In this document: positions 24,859-34,422 of the stretch, one piece after another | Position numbering within the stretch: the first letter of the stretch is position 1 | Layout of the letters: each line of letters begins with the position of its first letter | NCBI GenBank assembly: GCA_016722375.1 | Contig: JADKJG010000007.1 | Location: forward strand, 62,001-126,000 | Length of the DNA: 64,000 nt | Direction: 5' to 3' | Source of the DNA: Bacteroidota bacterium | GTDB taxonomy: Bacteria; Bacteroidota; Bacteroidia; Chitinophagales; LD1 | Notes under the pieces: generated by a model | Seen by the model: the letters and a program-made list of their open reading frames with translations, nothing else | Databases searched by the model: none | What the model was told of the DNA's origin: nothing | Position numbers and translations under genes: made by a program

Positions 24859-25153
24859 TATGGAGGAGAAAGATGATACGGTGAGTATGAATGTGATGAT
24901 TGCCGAGCGGGTATATCCGCTACGGGTAATGTTGGGTGATGAAGAAAAAGTGAAGAATGCCGTCAAACTGGTGAATGATAACATCAAAGAATACCAGCGG
25001 CAGTACGAGGGAAAAGACAAACAAGACTATATGGCTATGTGTCTGCTAAATCTCGCCACTGAAAAAGTAAAACTTCTCACCGACGTTCAGAACAGCCGCA
25101 GTTTGGTAGAGGAAAAAATGAAGGATTTGGAAGCTGCGCTTTCCATTGCCTGA
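24851..25153 (+). CDS. zapA: cell division protein ZapA
   Basis: A 100-residue ZapA family protein. The N-terminal beta-hairpin region (VSMNVMIAERVYPLRVMLGDEE, landmark IAERVYPLRV) binds FtsZ in the family, and a C-terminal coiled coil (residues 40-98) drives tetramer formation. The protein bundles FtsZ protofilaments at mid-cell. The first ATG overlaps the preceding coiled-coil gene; a second ATG nine bases on is an alternative. rny begins 125 bp downstream. The gap between them has only a small GGGC/GCCC hairpin and no RNA I can name. Confidence 0.85.
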   Translation: MTDMEEKDDTVSMNVMIAERVYPLRVMLGDEEKVKNAVKLVNDNIKEYQRQYEGKDKQDYMAMCLLNLATEKVKLLTDVQNSRSLVEEKMKDLEAALSIA

Positions 25154-25278
25154 TTGTACCATACCTTCCCATCTTTCCCACTTCGATTTATTTTAGTTAG
25201 AACAATGAAGGGCTGATGCCCGCGTAGAATGATTTATTTATTAACCGAAAACAATTGCTCATCATAAAATAAACCCTA

Positions 25279-26890
25279 ATGGAATCAGAAATACTCTTAA
25301 TAGGCATCACAGTGGCAGCCACCATTATATCTGCCATCGCCGGAATCTTTTTCGGCAGACGGATGACTACCAAAACAAATGCAGATATCGAAGCGAAGGC
25401 AGAGGGAGAAGCAAAGAAAAAGCTAGATGAAGCGCAATCCAGCGCCGAAAAAATTATAGCCGATGCTAAAAGGAACTCGGAAAACCTGAATAAATCCAAG
25501 CAGTTGGAGGCAAAGGAGCATTTCCTACAGCTTAAAACAAAGCATGAACTGGAAGTGACCGAGCGCAACAAAAAAGTGATCGAAAAAGAAAATCACATCA
25601 AGCAACAGCAAAATGAATTTGCACTGCGCAATGCCGAGGTCTCGAAAAAAGAAAAGGAAGTTGACACTTTGAAGGCCAACCTGAACGGTCAGCTTGACAT
25701 CGTGAATACCAAGAACGAACAGTTGAAGAAGAGCCATGAAATTTTTGTGGGTAAACTGGAGCAGATCAGCAGCCTTTCTAAGGAGGAAGCCAAGAAGGAA
25801 TTGGTTACTAGCATGACGAAAGAGGCAGAGGCAGAGGCGCTGAGTCTTACTAAAACATTGATTGACGATGCCAAAAGCAAAGCCAATAAGGAAGCGAAGA
25901 AAATCATCATTCAGACCATCCAACGAACCGCCGCAGAGAATGCTATCGAAAACACGGTGTCGGTTTTTAACTTGGAAAGCGATGAGCAAAAGGGGCAGAT
26001 TATTGGTCGGGAAGGCCGAAACATCCGGGCGCTGGAAGCAGCTACCGGTTGTGAATTTGTAGTAGATGATACCCCCGAAGCAATTGTCATTTCGGGTTAT
26101 GATCCTATCCGCCGTGAAATTGCCCGACTGTCTTTGCAGCGATTGGTGACCGACGGACGTATTCACCCCGCTCGAATTGAAGAGGTGGTAGGAAAGATAA
26201 AAAAAGCAATTGCAGGATCACATTTTAGAAATAGGCGAACGCACCATCATTGATTTAGGTATTCAGGGAATCAACCAAGAACTGGTGCGCTACATTGGTC
26301 GAATGAGATTTCGCTCTTCATACGGTCAAAATTTATTGCAACACAGCCGCGAAGTAGCCAATCTTTGTGCTACGATGGCTGCTGAACTTGGACTGAATCC
26401 AAAACTGGCCAAACGTGCCGGACTGTTGCATGATATTGGTAAGGTTCCTGATGAAGAGAGCGAATTGTCGCATGCTTTGTTAGGCGCTAAGTTGTGCGAA
26501 AAATTTGGAGAGCATCCGTCTATCGTCAATGCTGTAGGCGCTCACCACGACGAAATGGAAATGAAGTATGTCATCTCTCCTATTGTGCAGGCTTGTGATG
26601 CTATTTCTGGTGCCCGTCCCGGTGCCCGTCGCGAAATCATGGAGGGTTACCTCTTGAGGATTAAAGATATGGAAGCCTTGGCACAGAACTTTGAAGGAGT
26701 AGAGAAAGCGTATGCCATACAGGCCGGTCGCGAACTCCGCGTCATTGTAGAAGCAGACAAAGTGGACGACAAAAAGAGCGAAGAAATATCCTTTGCCATT
26801 TCACAGAAAATTGAAAAGGAAATGACCTATCCCGGACAGGTAAAGGTGACGGTAATCCGCGAAAAGCGCAGCGTCAGCGTAGCCAGATAA
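25279..26890 (+). CDS. rny: ribonuclease Y, frameshifted at an A-run
   Basis: RNase Y is a membrane-anchored endoribonuclease that initiates mRNA decay. The frame from 25279 gives the N-terminal membrane helix (residues 5-25), the long coiled coil (about 40-205) and the KH domain (GREGRNIRALEAATG). The second frame, ending at 26890, gives the HD domain (LLHDIGKVPDEE) and the C terminus. The shift lies in an A7 run at 26199-26205: with six A the text reads KIKKQLQDHILEIGERT, exactly the family sequence. This is probably a sequencing or assembly indel; a true mutation or slippage-dependent expression are alternatives. Confidence 0.9.
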
Positions 26891-26898
26891 TACTTTGA

Positions 26899-27111
26899 AT
26901 GATGGAAGAATTGGAAATCGAAAAGAAGAATTACGCAACTATTCAGTTGAAACCCAGAGGGCCGGTAACGATTACCGGAAGTTTTGAAGTGATACTGGAA
27001 GATGGTACCGTCTTAGAAAAGAGAGAAAAGATCTCTATTTGTCGTTGCGGTATGAGTCAGAAAATACCCATCTGCGACGGCGCCCATAAGGCACTGGCAT
27101 CTATGCTATAG
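26899..27111 (+). CDS. CDGSH iron-sulfur domain protein
   Basis: A 70-residue protein with one CDGSH motif near the C terminus: CRCGMSQKIPICDGAH, which supplies the three Cys and one His that bind a 2Fe-2S cluster. The N-terminal half (YATIQLKPRGPVTITGSF) is the usual beta-rich leader of small bacterial members. It is soluble, without targeting signal. It starts 8 bp after rny on the same strand and is likely co-transcribed. Specific redox partners are unknown. Two consecutive ATGs at 26899 and 26902 leave the start uncertain by one codon. Confidence 0.85.
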   Translation: MMEELEIEKKNYATIQLKPRGPVTITGSFEVILEDGTVLEKREKISICRCGMSQKIPICDGAHKALASML

Positions 27112-27141
27112 CAATAAACAAAACGAGTTTAAGGGAAGTAC

Positions 27142-27609
27142 TTATTCGTCTTTCAGAGTCAGGATAACTTCCTTCCCTCCAACCACAGCGCGAATCAATC
27201 CGCCTTTTTCTACTCTAATATTTTCGTACTTGTTTTCAACCAGTACCTTCCCCTGCTTATTGATCATTCCCGCCAATCCATTCTTACGGGTAATGGCATA
27301 GAAACCATTGAAGCCGCCAATAGAACCATAGATATTATCTACAATTATTTTTCCGGTCATGTTGATCAATCCTACTAAACCCTGTCTGGTAGTATAGGCG
27401 ATTCCATCTCTGCCAAAACGAGATATTTTGTCATACTGCGGCTTGATAACTTCTTTTCCTGCCTGCGTAATCAATCCGCATTTACCGTTTTTCCATACGA
27501 TAGCGATTCCCTGATTGAACTTTTCAATCTTATCGTATTGAGGAGTCACCTCCTGTGCCAGTAAAAACAATGGAGCCAAAGCCAATATAAAACCAAATAT
27601 CTTTTTCAT
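27142..27609 (-). CDS. secreted WG-repeat protein
   Basis: A 155-residue protein with a signal peptide (residues 1-18, cleavage after FLLA) and four or five WG/KWG-type beta repeats of about 24 residues: KNGKCGLITQAGKEVI, RQGLVGLINMTGKIIV, KNGLAGMINKQGKVLV are the clearest. The repeats are short modules found in many surface proteins; their ligand is unknown. There is no T9SS sorting domain, so it is probably periplasmic. It converges on the CDGSH gene with a 30-bp gap and no evident terminator. Confidence 0.82.
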   Translation of the reverse strand: MKKIFGFILALAPLFLLAQEVTPQYDKIEKFNQGIAIVWKNGKCGLITQAGKEVIKPQYDKISRFGRDGIAYTTRQGLVGLINMTGKIIVDNIYGSIGGFNGFYAITRKNGLAGMINKQGKVLVENKYENIRVEKGGLIRAVVGGKEVILTLKDE

Positions 27610-27832
27610 GTTTAGGGAGTTTTGTGATCGAATAATTTATACGCACAAAAGTATAAACTTTCAAACAGGGTCATAGAAAATCAGGCATCCTCTGATGAAA
27701 TCAAGCTACCAGTGGGCCATGTAACCAAAACAGAATGAACATGAAACCAGCGTAGATACGTTAATTATTAAAAAACTTTCACTAAGTGTTTGTATTACTG
27801 CTTCAATTCTTCATTTTCGGCAGATAATTATT

Positions 27833-28486
27833 ATGGGAGAATATCAGCCAACACCGAGCGAAGAAAAGCTAAACACCGCCACTCATGGATTAGGGTTTTT
27901 AATTGGCCTAGTGCTTATTCCTTTGTTGATTATCCGTGCTTACGAATTTGCCAGCCCAGCCATGTTCTGGGGCACCGTGCTTTTTGGTTTTGGATGGCTA
28001 ATGATGTACTTAGCCAGCACCCTATATCATGTTGTGAAGGAGGGGAAACTAAAACACATCTTTCGTATTTGGGATCATGTCAGCATTTTTGTTCTGACCG
28101 CAGCTACCTACACCCCTTTGGTCATCAAGTATGTAGAGACTACTACCGCTATCATTTTCCTCAGCATCATGTGGTTCATTGTTTTGTTGGGAGGGTTTTT
28201 GAAGATCTTCTATGTCGGGAGGTTTGAAATCATCTCCCTGATTTTGTATTTGTCCTTTGGATGGATGGCCGTGTTCATCATCAAACCCATAATGAACAAC
28301 ATGCCGCTTGAAATTTTCTGGTGGGTACTAAGCGGCGGAGTAGTTTACACCGCAGGCGTTGCCTTTTACGCTTGGGAAAAACTGCCCTATCATCATGGCA
28401 TCTGGCACTGTTTTGTGTTGGGTGGAACCATTCTTCACTTTGTTGCTATTTATAAAAGTCTGCTTTTGAAGATTGTCATTTATTAA
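27833..28486 (+). CDS. hemolysin III family membrane protein (PAQR type)
   Basis: A 217-residue integral membrane protein with seven predicted helices of the hemolysin III/PAQR family. Family marks are NTATHGLGFLIGL at the N terminus, STLYHVV near residue 62, RIWDHVSIF near residue 78 and the C-terminal HGIWHCFVLGGTILHF, which supply the conserved metal-binding His and Asp residues near the membrane face. Despite the name most members are not toxins. The start is the ATG at 27833. It stands alone between a leftward gene and a long region with tandem repeats. Confidence 0.9.
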   Translation: MGEYQPTPSEEKLNTATHGLGFLIGLVLIPLLIIRAYEFASPAMFWGTVLFGFGWLMMYLASTLYHVVKEGKLKHIFRIWDHVSIFVLTAATYTPLVIKYVETTTAIIFLSIMWFIVLLGGFLKIFYVGRFEIISLILYLSFGWMAVFIIKPIMNNMPLEIFWWVLSGGVVYTAGVAFYAWEKLPYHHGIWHCFVLGGTILHFVAIYKSLLLKIVIY

Positions 28487-28726
28487 AAGCTACTGTTTAG
28501 TTTTCAAAAACAATAGCAAAGCAAGCACCACCAATACCAAAGGCATGGATCGCCACAAGCAATGTTTAAGAAGATGTTGTTGGTGAGGCTCATAGGCTCA
28601 TTACATTTATTTCAATGGATGAATTAGATGCCAACTACGGCACACGAATTTTTTAAATTACAGAAGGCTTAAACCTCAAAAAGCGTCCTTTTCATCAAAA
28701 AACAGGCAATCATGTCTGTTTTCCGT

Positions 28727-28999
28727 TTTTTATAGACTCTTATTTTCAATTTAAACGTCCTTATCTTCGAGATATTGAACCTTATTCTCGGCATAAGCTT
28801 CCTTATGCGCCAATTAAACGTCAATATTTGTGGCATAAGCTTCAATATGGCGCGCATAAGCTTCTTTATCTCAGCCATATTGAAGTTGATTGCCCGAATA
28901 AGGAAGAAGATGGGCGAAATAAGGAAGTAGATGGCTGGTTTAAAGAAGCTTATCTCTGGCGTAAGGAAGTAGATTTTGGAGGGAATTGGGGACGATAAG
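28727..28999. repeat. 21-bp tandem array C, 13 units
   Basis: Thirteen contiguous units with an exact 21-bp period, more degenerate than array A. The commonest core is GGCATAAGCTTC followed by CNTTATSNC; the last five units drift to ATAAGGAAGTAGATGG. The phase is kept throughout even where sequence identity is low. No AraC-like or FnIII-like gene lies beside it. Confidence 0.8.
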
Positions 29000-29101
29000 A
29001 TTATAAAAGCCTTGCGGAAGCGGGACTTTTTTTGTGCTGGATAAAAGCTAATTATTAATGGATGGAGGAAAATAGATTATGCGCAGATGAGTTGGGTTTT
29101 C

Positions 29102-29147
29102 TTCAGCTATAAGCTGAATGCTTGTGAGGGTGTAGGCACAGCCTACA
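29102..29147. repeat. pair of small hairpins
   Basis: TTCAGCT-ATA-AGCTGAA (29102-29118) and TGTAGGC-ACA-GCCTACA (29131-29147) are two perfect 7-bp stems 12 bp apart. There is no T-run. The layout is like a REP pair, but the sequences differ from the other families in the window. Confidence 0.5.
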
Positions 29148-29425
29148 CACAGATGGGGAATAATTTTGCATCTGAATCCTGGAGGTAAGGATAAGGCCGA
29201 TGCCATCTTAATAAAGTAAGAATTTTTCTACGCCCTTGATTGGTGTTTAGTTCTCGAAAGTAATTACAAAGCAAACGTCACCAACAATCAACAGAAATAC
29301 ACAGTGGAAGATTGCTTCTTCTGGTACTTGTTTATAATTAATGGAATCGAAATCGCAAAGACATCTGTTTGATTACCACCTCCGTTTCCCCTACTGGTGA
29401 TTGTCTCGCTCACCAAAATTAAAAC

Positions 29426-29460
29426 AAAAACGCCCCTGCTCATAAGTGAGCAGAGGCGCC
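29426..29460 (-). terminator. terminator of the CHRD lipoprotein gene
   Basis: On the minus strand a stem GCGCCTCTGCTCA pairs with TGAGCAGGGGCGT (one mismatch) around CTTA and is followed by TTTTGTTTT. It lies 20 bp after the leftward CHRD gene stop. Confidence 0.8.
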
Positions 29461-29479
29461 TAGAAACCTATTTACAAAT

Positions 29480-30307
29480 TTAATGGCTGCCGATGTTGCC
29501 CTGGGCAAGTACGTTGGCCATGTTTGCCGCAGATTCGTGAATGGCAAGGTAGCCTGCATATAGCAGCACGTTGTCATAAGTGATAGGGGTGGCATTGTCG
29601 AGAGCGCGAAGAGTGTTGGAGCTCTTGCCGGTGGATGCGTCAATAGGGTTGAGGGTTTTGGAAACCGGACCTCCGCCTACCGTAGCGACTGAACCGACAT
29701 GAATGGCAGGCACATAGGCCGAGCCGGCAATGACATTGGCGAGTGTAACGACGACTAATGAATTTCCGTTCTTACGCTTTGTGAATGTTACGTCGCCGGA
29801 GATGCCGGATGCGTTGACGGCATCAAGAGTGTAGGATTTAGAAGTGGTGGTGAGTTCGTTACCGCCTATATCGCCTTGGGCAATAATGGTTCCAAGCGCC
29901 GCGCTGCTTTCATGAACATTCAAATATCCATCGTAGTTGACGAGATCGGTGTAGTTGACGAGCGTACCGTCATCCCGCTTGGTGACCAGCGTGATACTTT
30001 GACCAGCGACCACCGGGTTCAGGGTGATAGAAATGCCTCCTGTTTCGAGAGCCGAATTGAGATGAATGTGCGCTGGATGGCTAGTGGCGCTGGCTCCGGT
30101 CAGGTTGATGCTAACAGTCGTGACGGTGTTGCTGGTTTCGGTGAAAGATACGGTGCCGGTAATGCCTACTTGATCCACCGTATTGAGGGTGTAGGTGGTT
30201 TGATTTAGCACAACTTTATCTTCTTTTTTACAACCGATAAGAGTCATCGTCAACATTACGGCGAATACCGCAAGGGTTGTCATTATTTTGTTTTTTGTTG
30301 TTTTCAT
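29480..30307 (-). CDS. lipoprotein with two CHRD domains
   Basis: A 275-residue lipoprotein from the ATG at 30307 (MKTTKNKIMTTLAVFAVML, lipobox LIGC with Cys near residue 26). Two CHRD-like beta domains follow in tandem: the first about residues 35-145 (AHIHLNS, YDGYLNVHESSAALGTIIAQGDIGG), the second about 150-275 (PAIHVGS, YAGYLAIHESAANMANVLAQGNIGS). The internal duplication is clear. CHRD domains were defined in chordin and occur in many secreted bacterial proteins; their bacterial role is unknown. It is probably outer-membrane anchored. Confidence 0.85.
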   Translation of the reverse strand: MKTTKNKIMTTLAVFAVMLTMTLIGCKKEDKVVLNQTTYTLNTVDQVGITGTVSFTETSNTVTTVSINLTGASATSHPAHIHLNSALETGGISITLNPVVAGQSITLVTKRDDGTLVNYTDLVNYDGYLNVHESSAALGTIIAQGDIGGNELTTTSKSYTLDAVNASGISGDVTFTKRKNGNSLVVVTLANVIAGSAYVPAIHVGSVATVGGGPVSKTLNPIDASTGKSSNTLRALDNATPITYDNVLLYAGYLAIHESAANMANVLAQGNIGSH

Positions 30308-30609
30308 TTTAATCTGTTTTTTGTTTTTATGTAAAATAATTTTCACGGTGCGAAGTTACTCCGATTATGTCGGAATGCGTTGCATAATTCTGTGAAAGAG
30401 TTACATAATTCACACATTCAGTAGCAGAGGAAAGATAATTTGGTTGCATCAAGACACAGAGCATTTCACTTCCCCCAACTGGGCGCAGGCTATGTCAAGA
30501 AGGGGATTAGGGTGCCGCCCAAATTATCTATTTATGAAACTGCCTCGGCGTAACTTTCTATCGGCGGAAAGACGGATTAATGTGGAGGAATAATTAGTTG
30601 TTCTTGGAG
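30308..30609. other. 302-bp intergenic region
   Basis: The gap between two leftward genes should hold the CHRD gene promoter. A possible -7 box was not found with confidence. Nothing else is recognisable. Confidence 0.4.
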
Positions 30610-32013
30610 CTATGAATTAGTCCGAAACTTTTCAACCCATGCAAAAAACAAAGCCGGAGCCTTGCTGGTGGCGGCATAGAAAAGTGCTAAGGGAGCAAAA
30701 CAGAACATCCCGCGCTTAAAAGAACTTTCCATTAGGGAAGCGATAGGCGCTTGTTGTACTTTTTCATCTACTATATAGAAAAGAAGAAAATAGAGCATGA
30801 AGGAAACTGCCAAGAATGATAATGCATACATTCTATCAGACAATATTTTCTTCCAACCGAATTTATAGATCAAGATCAGATTGATAATCAGTACTAAAAA
30901 GAAAAGAACAAAGGTCATTCCATAAAGTTGCCCTCCATCTACATTGCCATGATGCCCACCAAAAAGAAATGCTTTGGCATAGTCGGTCATCAAAGCCATC
31001 CGTTCAGCATCATAGCCTATGCCCAGATTGATTTTGCCGGAGGGGATATTGCCTATTTTAAATTTGAGGTAGAGGTTCCAAATGATAAATGGAGCGATGA
31101 CGATTGCTGAATAGATTGAACTTAGTTTCCAGTTTTTGCTTTTTAAAAAACCTAGTCCTACAATAAAAATTGCTGCGAACGTAAAAGCTATGGTATCCGT
31201 CCTAATCCAAACTACAAAGGCCATCAGTATGGCTCCTAACCAGAAATATTTTCGTTCTTTAGTTTCTAACCAAATGGCCGTTGCCAGTCCGCCCCCACAG
31301 ACATAAGCCGCAGTGGGCATGTTGCCAAGTGTTAGCGCGGCGTGGCTGAATAATTCCGGCGTAAGCATCAGAATAAAAGTAAAGAGCATGGCTGCTGTGG
31401 CATCTACATATTTTCTGACCAAGCTATAAAAAGTAGAGAGCAGCGAAACAAAGAACAGCGTGGTAATTATCTTGGCTGTTTCTGCTCCGAAAAGATATAC
31501 ATAGGCAAAGCTGCTGTGAAATAGTGGCGGATAGATTCCTCCTGCGCCTTGCAAATCCCATTGAAAAAGGCTGATCTTTAGCTTGCCTTCAATAGCCATC
31601 ACTCTTCCCAATTTATCGAAGGAGCCAATGGTATCGTGTTCGGTCGAAGGCCAGAAAAGATTTTTTACGGTGACGGCATACAAAAGATAAATCAGCACAC
31701 AGAAGATAAATACCGCAACTGGGTTGATACTCTTCAACGTTATCTCCGGTTTCTTCCATTCACTTTTCAGGGCCAATAGGTTTTTGTAATTCGCCGCATT
31801 GATAGCAGCAATACAGATCACGTTTACACCAATCAAAAGCGAAGGAGTGTATCTGATGTTTAGAACATCCAATAAGAAGAGGAATACCGTCTCAAAACCG
31901 ATGCCCAGCAAGAAGGAATATCCGACCAATTCTGCCATCGTATATTTTCTACTGATGAGCAACATCAGTGAAACACCGAGCAAATAACACAGAATAATAG
32001 CGAAGGTGAGCAT
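30610..32013 (-). CDS. polytopic membrane protein, probable GT-C type glycosyltransferase
   Basis: A 467-residue protein with about twelve predicted membrane helices. After the third helix a loop contains WPSTEHDTIGSFDKLGRVM and then QGAGGIYPPLFHSSF, the kind of acidic, aromatic extracytoplasmic loop that marks GT-C glycosyltransferases using lipid-linked sugars. The fold call is by layout, not by a diagnostic motif. It begins 3 bp after the stop of the next gene upstream, so the two form a unit, probably building a surface polysaccharide or glycolipid. No other glycan gene is near. Confidence 0.65.
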   Translation of the reverse strand: MLTFAIILCYLLGVSLMLLISRKYTMAELVGYSFLLGIGFETVFLFLLDVLNIRYTPSLLIGVNVICIAAINAANYKNLLALKSEWKKPEITLKSINPVAVFIFCVLIYLLYAVTVKNLFWPSTEHDTIGSFDKLGRVMAIEGKLKISLFQWDLQGAGGIYPPLFHSSFAYVYLFGAETAKIITTLFFVSLLSTFYSLVRKYVDATAAMLFTFILMLTPELFSHAALTLGNMPTAAYVCGGGLATAIWLETKERKYFWLGAILMAFVVWIRTDTIAFTFAAIFIVGLGFLKSKNWKLSSIYSAIVIAPFIIWNLYLKFKIGNIPSGKINLGIGYDAERMALMTDYAKAFLFGGHHGNVDGGQLYGMTFVLFFLVLIINLILIYKFGWKKILSDRMYALSFLAVSFMLYFLLFYIVDEKVQQAPIASLMESSFKRGMFCFAPLALFYAATSKAPALFFAWVEKFRTNS

Positions 32014-32016
32014 AGG

Positions 32017-32760
32017 TTATTGCGCAGGGTTTTGTGTCGGCGGTTGGTCAATGGGCAAAACAGTTTCGGAAACCCTCCTGTCTACCGGCACCTCATATCT
32101 CAACCGGTCGTAGCCTATCCCATTTATAATAAGTACATGGGTGATTCTTTTGGCAAGGTCAGGAAATCTTTTTTCATCGCGTGGAGAAATGCAAAGGCGT
32201 GGATAGATAAAATATTCGGTCCATTCCGGCTCACCAATAAAATTCCATTTAGAATCATTTCCAATCGAATCCATGTGTGGCAGCAAGATGACAGCATCTT
32301 TAGGCGTATTGTTATTGATGTATTGCAACAGACTATAATTCCCTACTCGCTGTGCCATCTTATCTTCATAGCTCATGGGTTTCATCTGTCCCCCTGCTAT
32401 TTTATCTTTCAATTCATTTATGTACTTCAAGTTTCCCAATGCCATGTCATGAATAGCCCATTGATAACCCCTTGTCAATTTTTTGAGATAGGAAGTATCA
32501 TTTTGGATTTCCATAATCTCATTATAGAGCTCCTCCATCCTTTGCTTATCGCCTCCGGATTGTCTCAGTTGCTGAAACTCCTGATAATACTCCTGTAAGT
32601 AGCTTTGCTTTTCATTGAGTCTATAAATGAAGAAAAATACAAAGCCAGTTACGGCTATGATTAAAAAATTACGCAGAAGGTATGTCAAACTATCACCCCC
32701 AGAAGAAGCGCTTGTTTTCTTGGTTGGTGATGCAGTTTGCTTATGATGATGTTTGGACAC
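32017..32760 (-). CDS. membrane-anchored protein paired with the GT-C-like protein
   Basis: A 247-residue protein with a His/Ser/Thr/Lys-rich cytoplasmic N terminus (residues 1-25), one membrane helix (about 28-46), a coiled-coil stalk (50-90) and a soluble C-terminal domain (from about 115) containing NNTPKDAVILLPHMDSIG and EYFIYPRLCIS. The phrase pattern 'open with N(T)PKDAVIL.P' is common in C-terminal domains of membrane glycosyltransferases and their partners, where sugars or lipids are handled outside the membrane. It is translated just ahead of the polytopic protein with a 3-bp gap. Function inferred from pairing only. Confidence 0.6.
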   Translation of the reverse strand: MSKHHHKQTASPTKKTSASSGGDSLTYLLRNFLIIAVTGFVFFFIYRLNEKQSYLQEYYQEFQQLRQSGGDKQRMEELYNEIMEIQNDTSYLKKLTRGYQWAIHDMALGNLKYINELKDKIAGGQMKPMSYEDKMAQRVGNYSLLQYINNNTPKDAVILLPHMDSIGNDSKWNFIGEPEWTEYFIYPRLCISPRDEKRFPDLAKRITHVLIINGIGYDRLRYEVPVDRRVSETVLPIDQPPTQNPAQ

Positions 32761-32825
32761 TTCCTTTGATTATGTACTACTCGATGGAAACAAAACTAAA
32801 ATAATATGGCAATTCATTTTTTATA

Positions 32826-34367
32826 TCAACCACCCCAATCTTCACGATCCAAACTGCGAAACTGAATAGCCTCAGCCAAATGTTCCGTTTTTATCTCAGG
32901 ACTGTCTGCTAAGTCTGCAATGGTTCTGGAAACTTTCAGAATCCGATCATAAGCCCGCGCGGAGAGATTTAGTTTTTTCATAGCTCTGTTCAGTAGCGTA
33001 CTACCGGCTTCTGAAATTTTGCAAATGTCCTGAGCCATTTGCGCCTCCATCTGAGCATTATTATATATCCCATTCTGTCCGGCAAATCTTATGGCTTGTA
33101 CTTCTCGAGCACGAATCACCCTCTCGCGGATATATTCACTTCGCTCTGTTTTCCTTTCGCTTGATAATTCACTAAACGAAACGGGAGTTACCTCTACGTG
33201 TAGGTCAATACGATCCAAAAGCGGACCGGAGATTTTGTTGAGATACTTTTGAACCACGCCGGGCGCACAGACACATTCCTTTTCAGGATGATTGAAATAG
33301 CCGCAAGGACAAGGATTCATGGAAGCCATCAGCATAAAACTGGCAGGAAAAGTGACGGAAAGTTTAGAACGCGAAATCGTCACCTTCCGGTCTTCCATTG
33401 GTTGACGCATGACTTCAAGCACGGTTCGCTTAAATTCAGGCAATTCATCGAGAAATAAAACGCCGTTGTGTGAGAGAGAGATTTCGCCGGGCTGTGGGTT
33501 GCTGCCACCACCGACCAATGCTACGTCGCTTATTGTATGGTGGGGCGAACGAAAAGGACGTTGATAGATAAGTGAAGAGTTTTTAGGAAGCTTACCTGCC
33601 ACCGAATGAACTTTAGTGGTCTCCAATGCCTCTGCTAATGTTAGGGGCGGCAATATCGTCGGAAATCTTTTGGCCAACATGGTTTTGCCTGCGCCCGGCG
33701 GTCCGATTAGGATTACATTATGTCCTCCAGCCGCAGCTATTTCTAATGCCCGTTTTATATTTTCTTGACCCTTCACATCAGAAAAGTCGAGCGAAGACTG
33801 ATGGGCATTATAGGCAAACTCCTCACGAGTATCTACCACCGTCGGCGGAATGTTCTTTTCCCCTTTCAGCAAACCGACGACATCATTCAAATGCTCTACC
33901 CCGATAACTTCCAGTTGGTTTACAATAGCCGCTTCCCGAGCGTTTTGTTTAGGCAAAATAAACCCTTGAAATTTTTCCTTTCGTGCTTGTACCGCTATAG
34001 GCAGTGCTCCTCTTATCGGCAGAATAGTACCATCTAATTGCAATTCACCCATGATGATATACTTCTCCAGCATATCGGTTTTAATTTGGCCCGAAGCGAC
34101 CAAAATCCCCAAGGCCATAGGTAGGTCATAAGAGGTGCCTTCTTTACGAATATCTGCCGGAGACAAATTGATAACGATTTTTCTTCTAGGCATTTCATAA
34201 CCAATCTGTCGGATGGCCGTTTCAATGCGATGCCAAGATTCTTTAACGGCATTATCCGGCAACCCCACCATGTAGTAATTTACCTTGCCACTGGTTACAC
34301 TTACTTCCACCGTTATGGTGGCAGCATCTACTCCATAAACTGTACTGCCAAATGTTTTGACTAACAT
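32826..34367 (-). CDS. YifB/ComM family Mg-chelatase-like AAA+ ATPase
   Basis: A 513-residue protein with the three parts of the family: an N-terminal Lon-protease-like fold domain (residues 1-170), a Mg-chelatase-type AAA+ module (Walker A GPPGAGKTMLAKRF near residue 218, Walker B GVLFLDELPEF near residue 297) and a C-terminal lid with the YifB tail (LNLSARAYDRILKVSRTIADL, landmark SARAYDRILKV). The homologue ComM is a branch-migration helicase that helps integrate DNA taken up in transformation. A Cys-rich insert (CPCGYFNHPEKECVC) is typical. It stands alone between leftward genes. Confidence 0.92.
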   Translation of the reverse strand: MLVKTFGSTVYGVDAATITVEVSVTSGKVNYYMVGLPDNAVKESWHRIETAIRQIGYEMPRRKIVINLSPADIRKEGTSYDLPMALGILVASGQIKTDMLEKYIIMGELQLDGTILPIRGALPIAVQARKEKFQGFILPKQNAREAAIVNQLEVIGVEHLNDVVGLLKGEKNIPPTVVDTREEFAYNAHQSSLDFSDVKGQENIKRALEIAAAGGHNVILIGPPGAGKTMLAKRFPTILPPLTLAEALETTKVHSVAGKLPKNSSLIYQRPFRSPHHTISDVALVGGGSNPQPGEISLSHNGVLFLDELPEFKRTVLEVMRQPMEDRKVTISRSKLSVTFPASFMLMASMNPCPCGYFNHPEKECVCAPGVVQKYLNKISGPLLDRIDLHVEVTPVSFSELSSERKTERSEYIRERVIRAREVQAIRFAGQNGIYNNAQMEAQMAQDICKISEAGSTLLNRAMKKLNLSARAYDRILKVSRTIADLADSPEIKTEHLAEAIQFRSLDREDWGG

Positions 34368-34422
34368 GAGTAATCTAATCGGTGCAAAATAAGGAAATGG
34401 AAAAACTATTTGCCTACAGAGG

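Larger units (their letters stand above)
28487..29425. other. 939-bp region without a recognisable gene
   Basis: This gap holds tandem array C (28727-28999), two short hairpins (29102-29147), and two diverged 50-bp copies of a sequence starting TGTTTAGTT at about 28493 and 29248. A leftward frame at 28669-28878 is made almost wholly of array units and is not credible as a gene. No tRNA or known ncRNA was recognised. Confidence 0.6.

Noticed and set aside
25154..25278. 6S RNA between zapA and rny
   Set aside because: That neighbourhood holds 6S RNA in some bacteria, but the gap is only 125 nt and has no long interrupted hairpin.
25525..26166. 213-residue frame antisense to rny
   Set aside because: It is the complement of the Lys/Glu-rich coiled-coil and KH region of RNase Y, giving an artificial Leu/Phe-rich chain.
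26199..26205. Programmed frameshift in RNase Y
   Set aside because: The A7 run could support slippage, but I know no family precedent and similar indels hit other genes in the window, so error is preferred.
29876..30208. 110-residue frame antisense to the CHRD gene
   Set aside because: A shadow of a real lipoprotein gene with signal peptide, lipobox and two clear domains.
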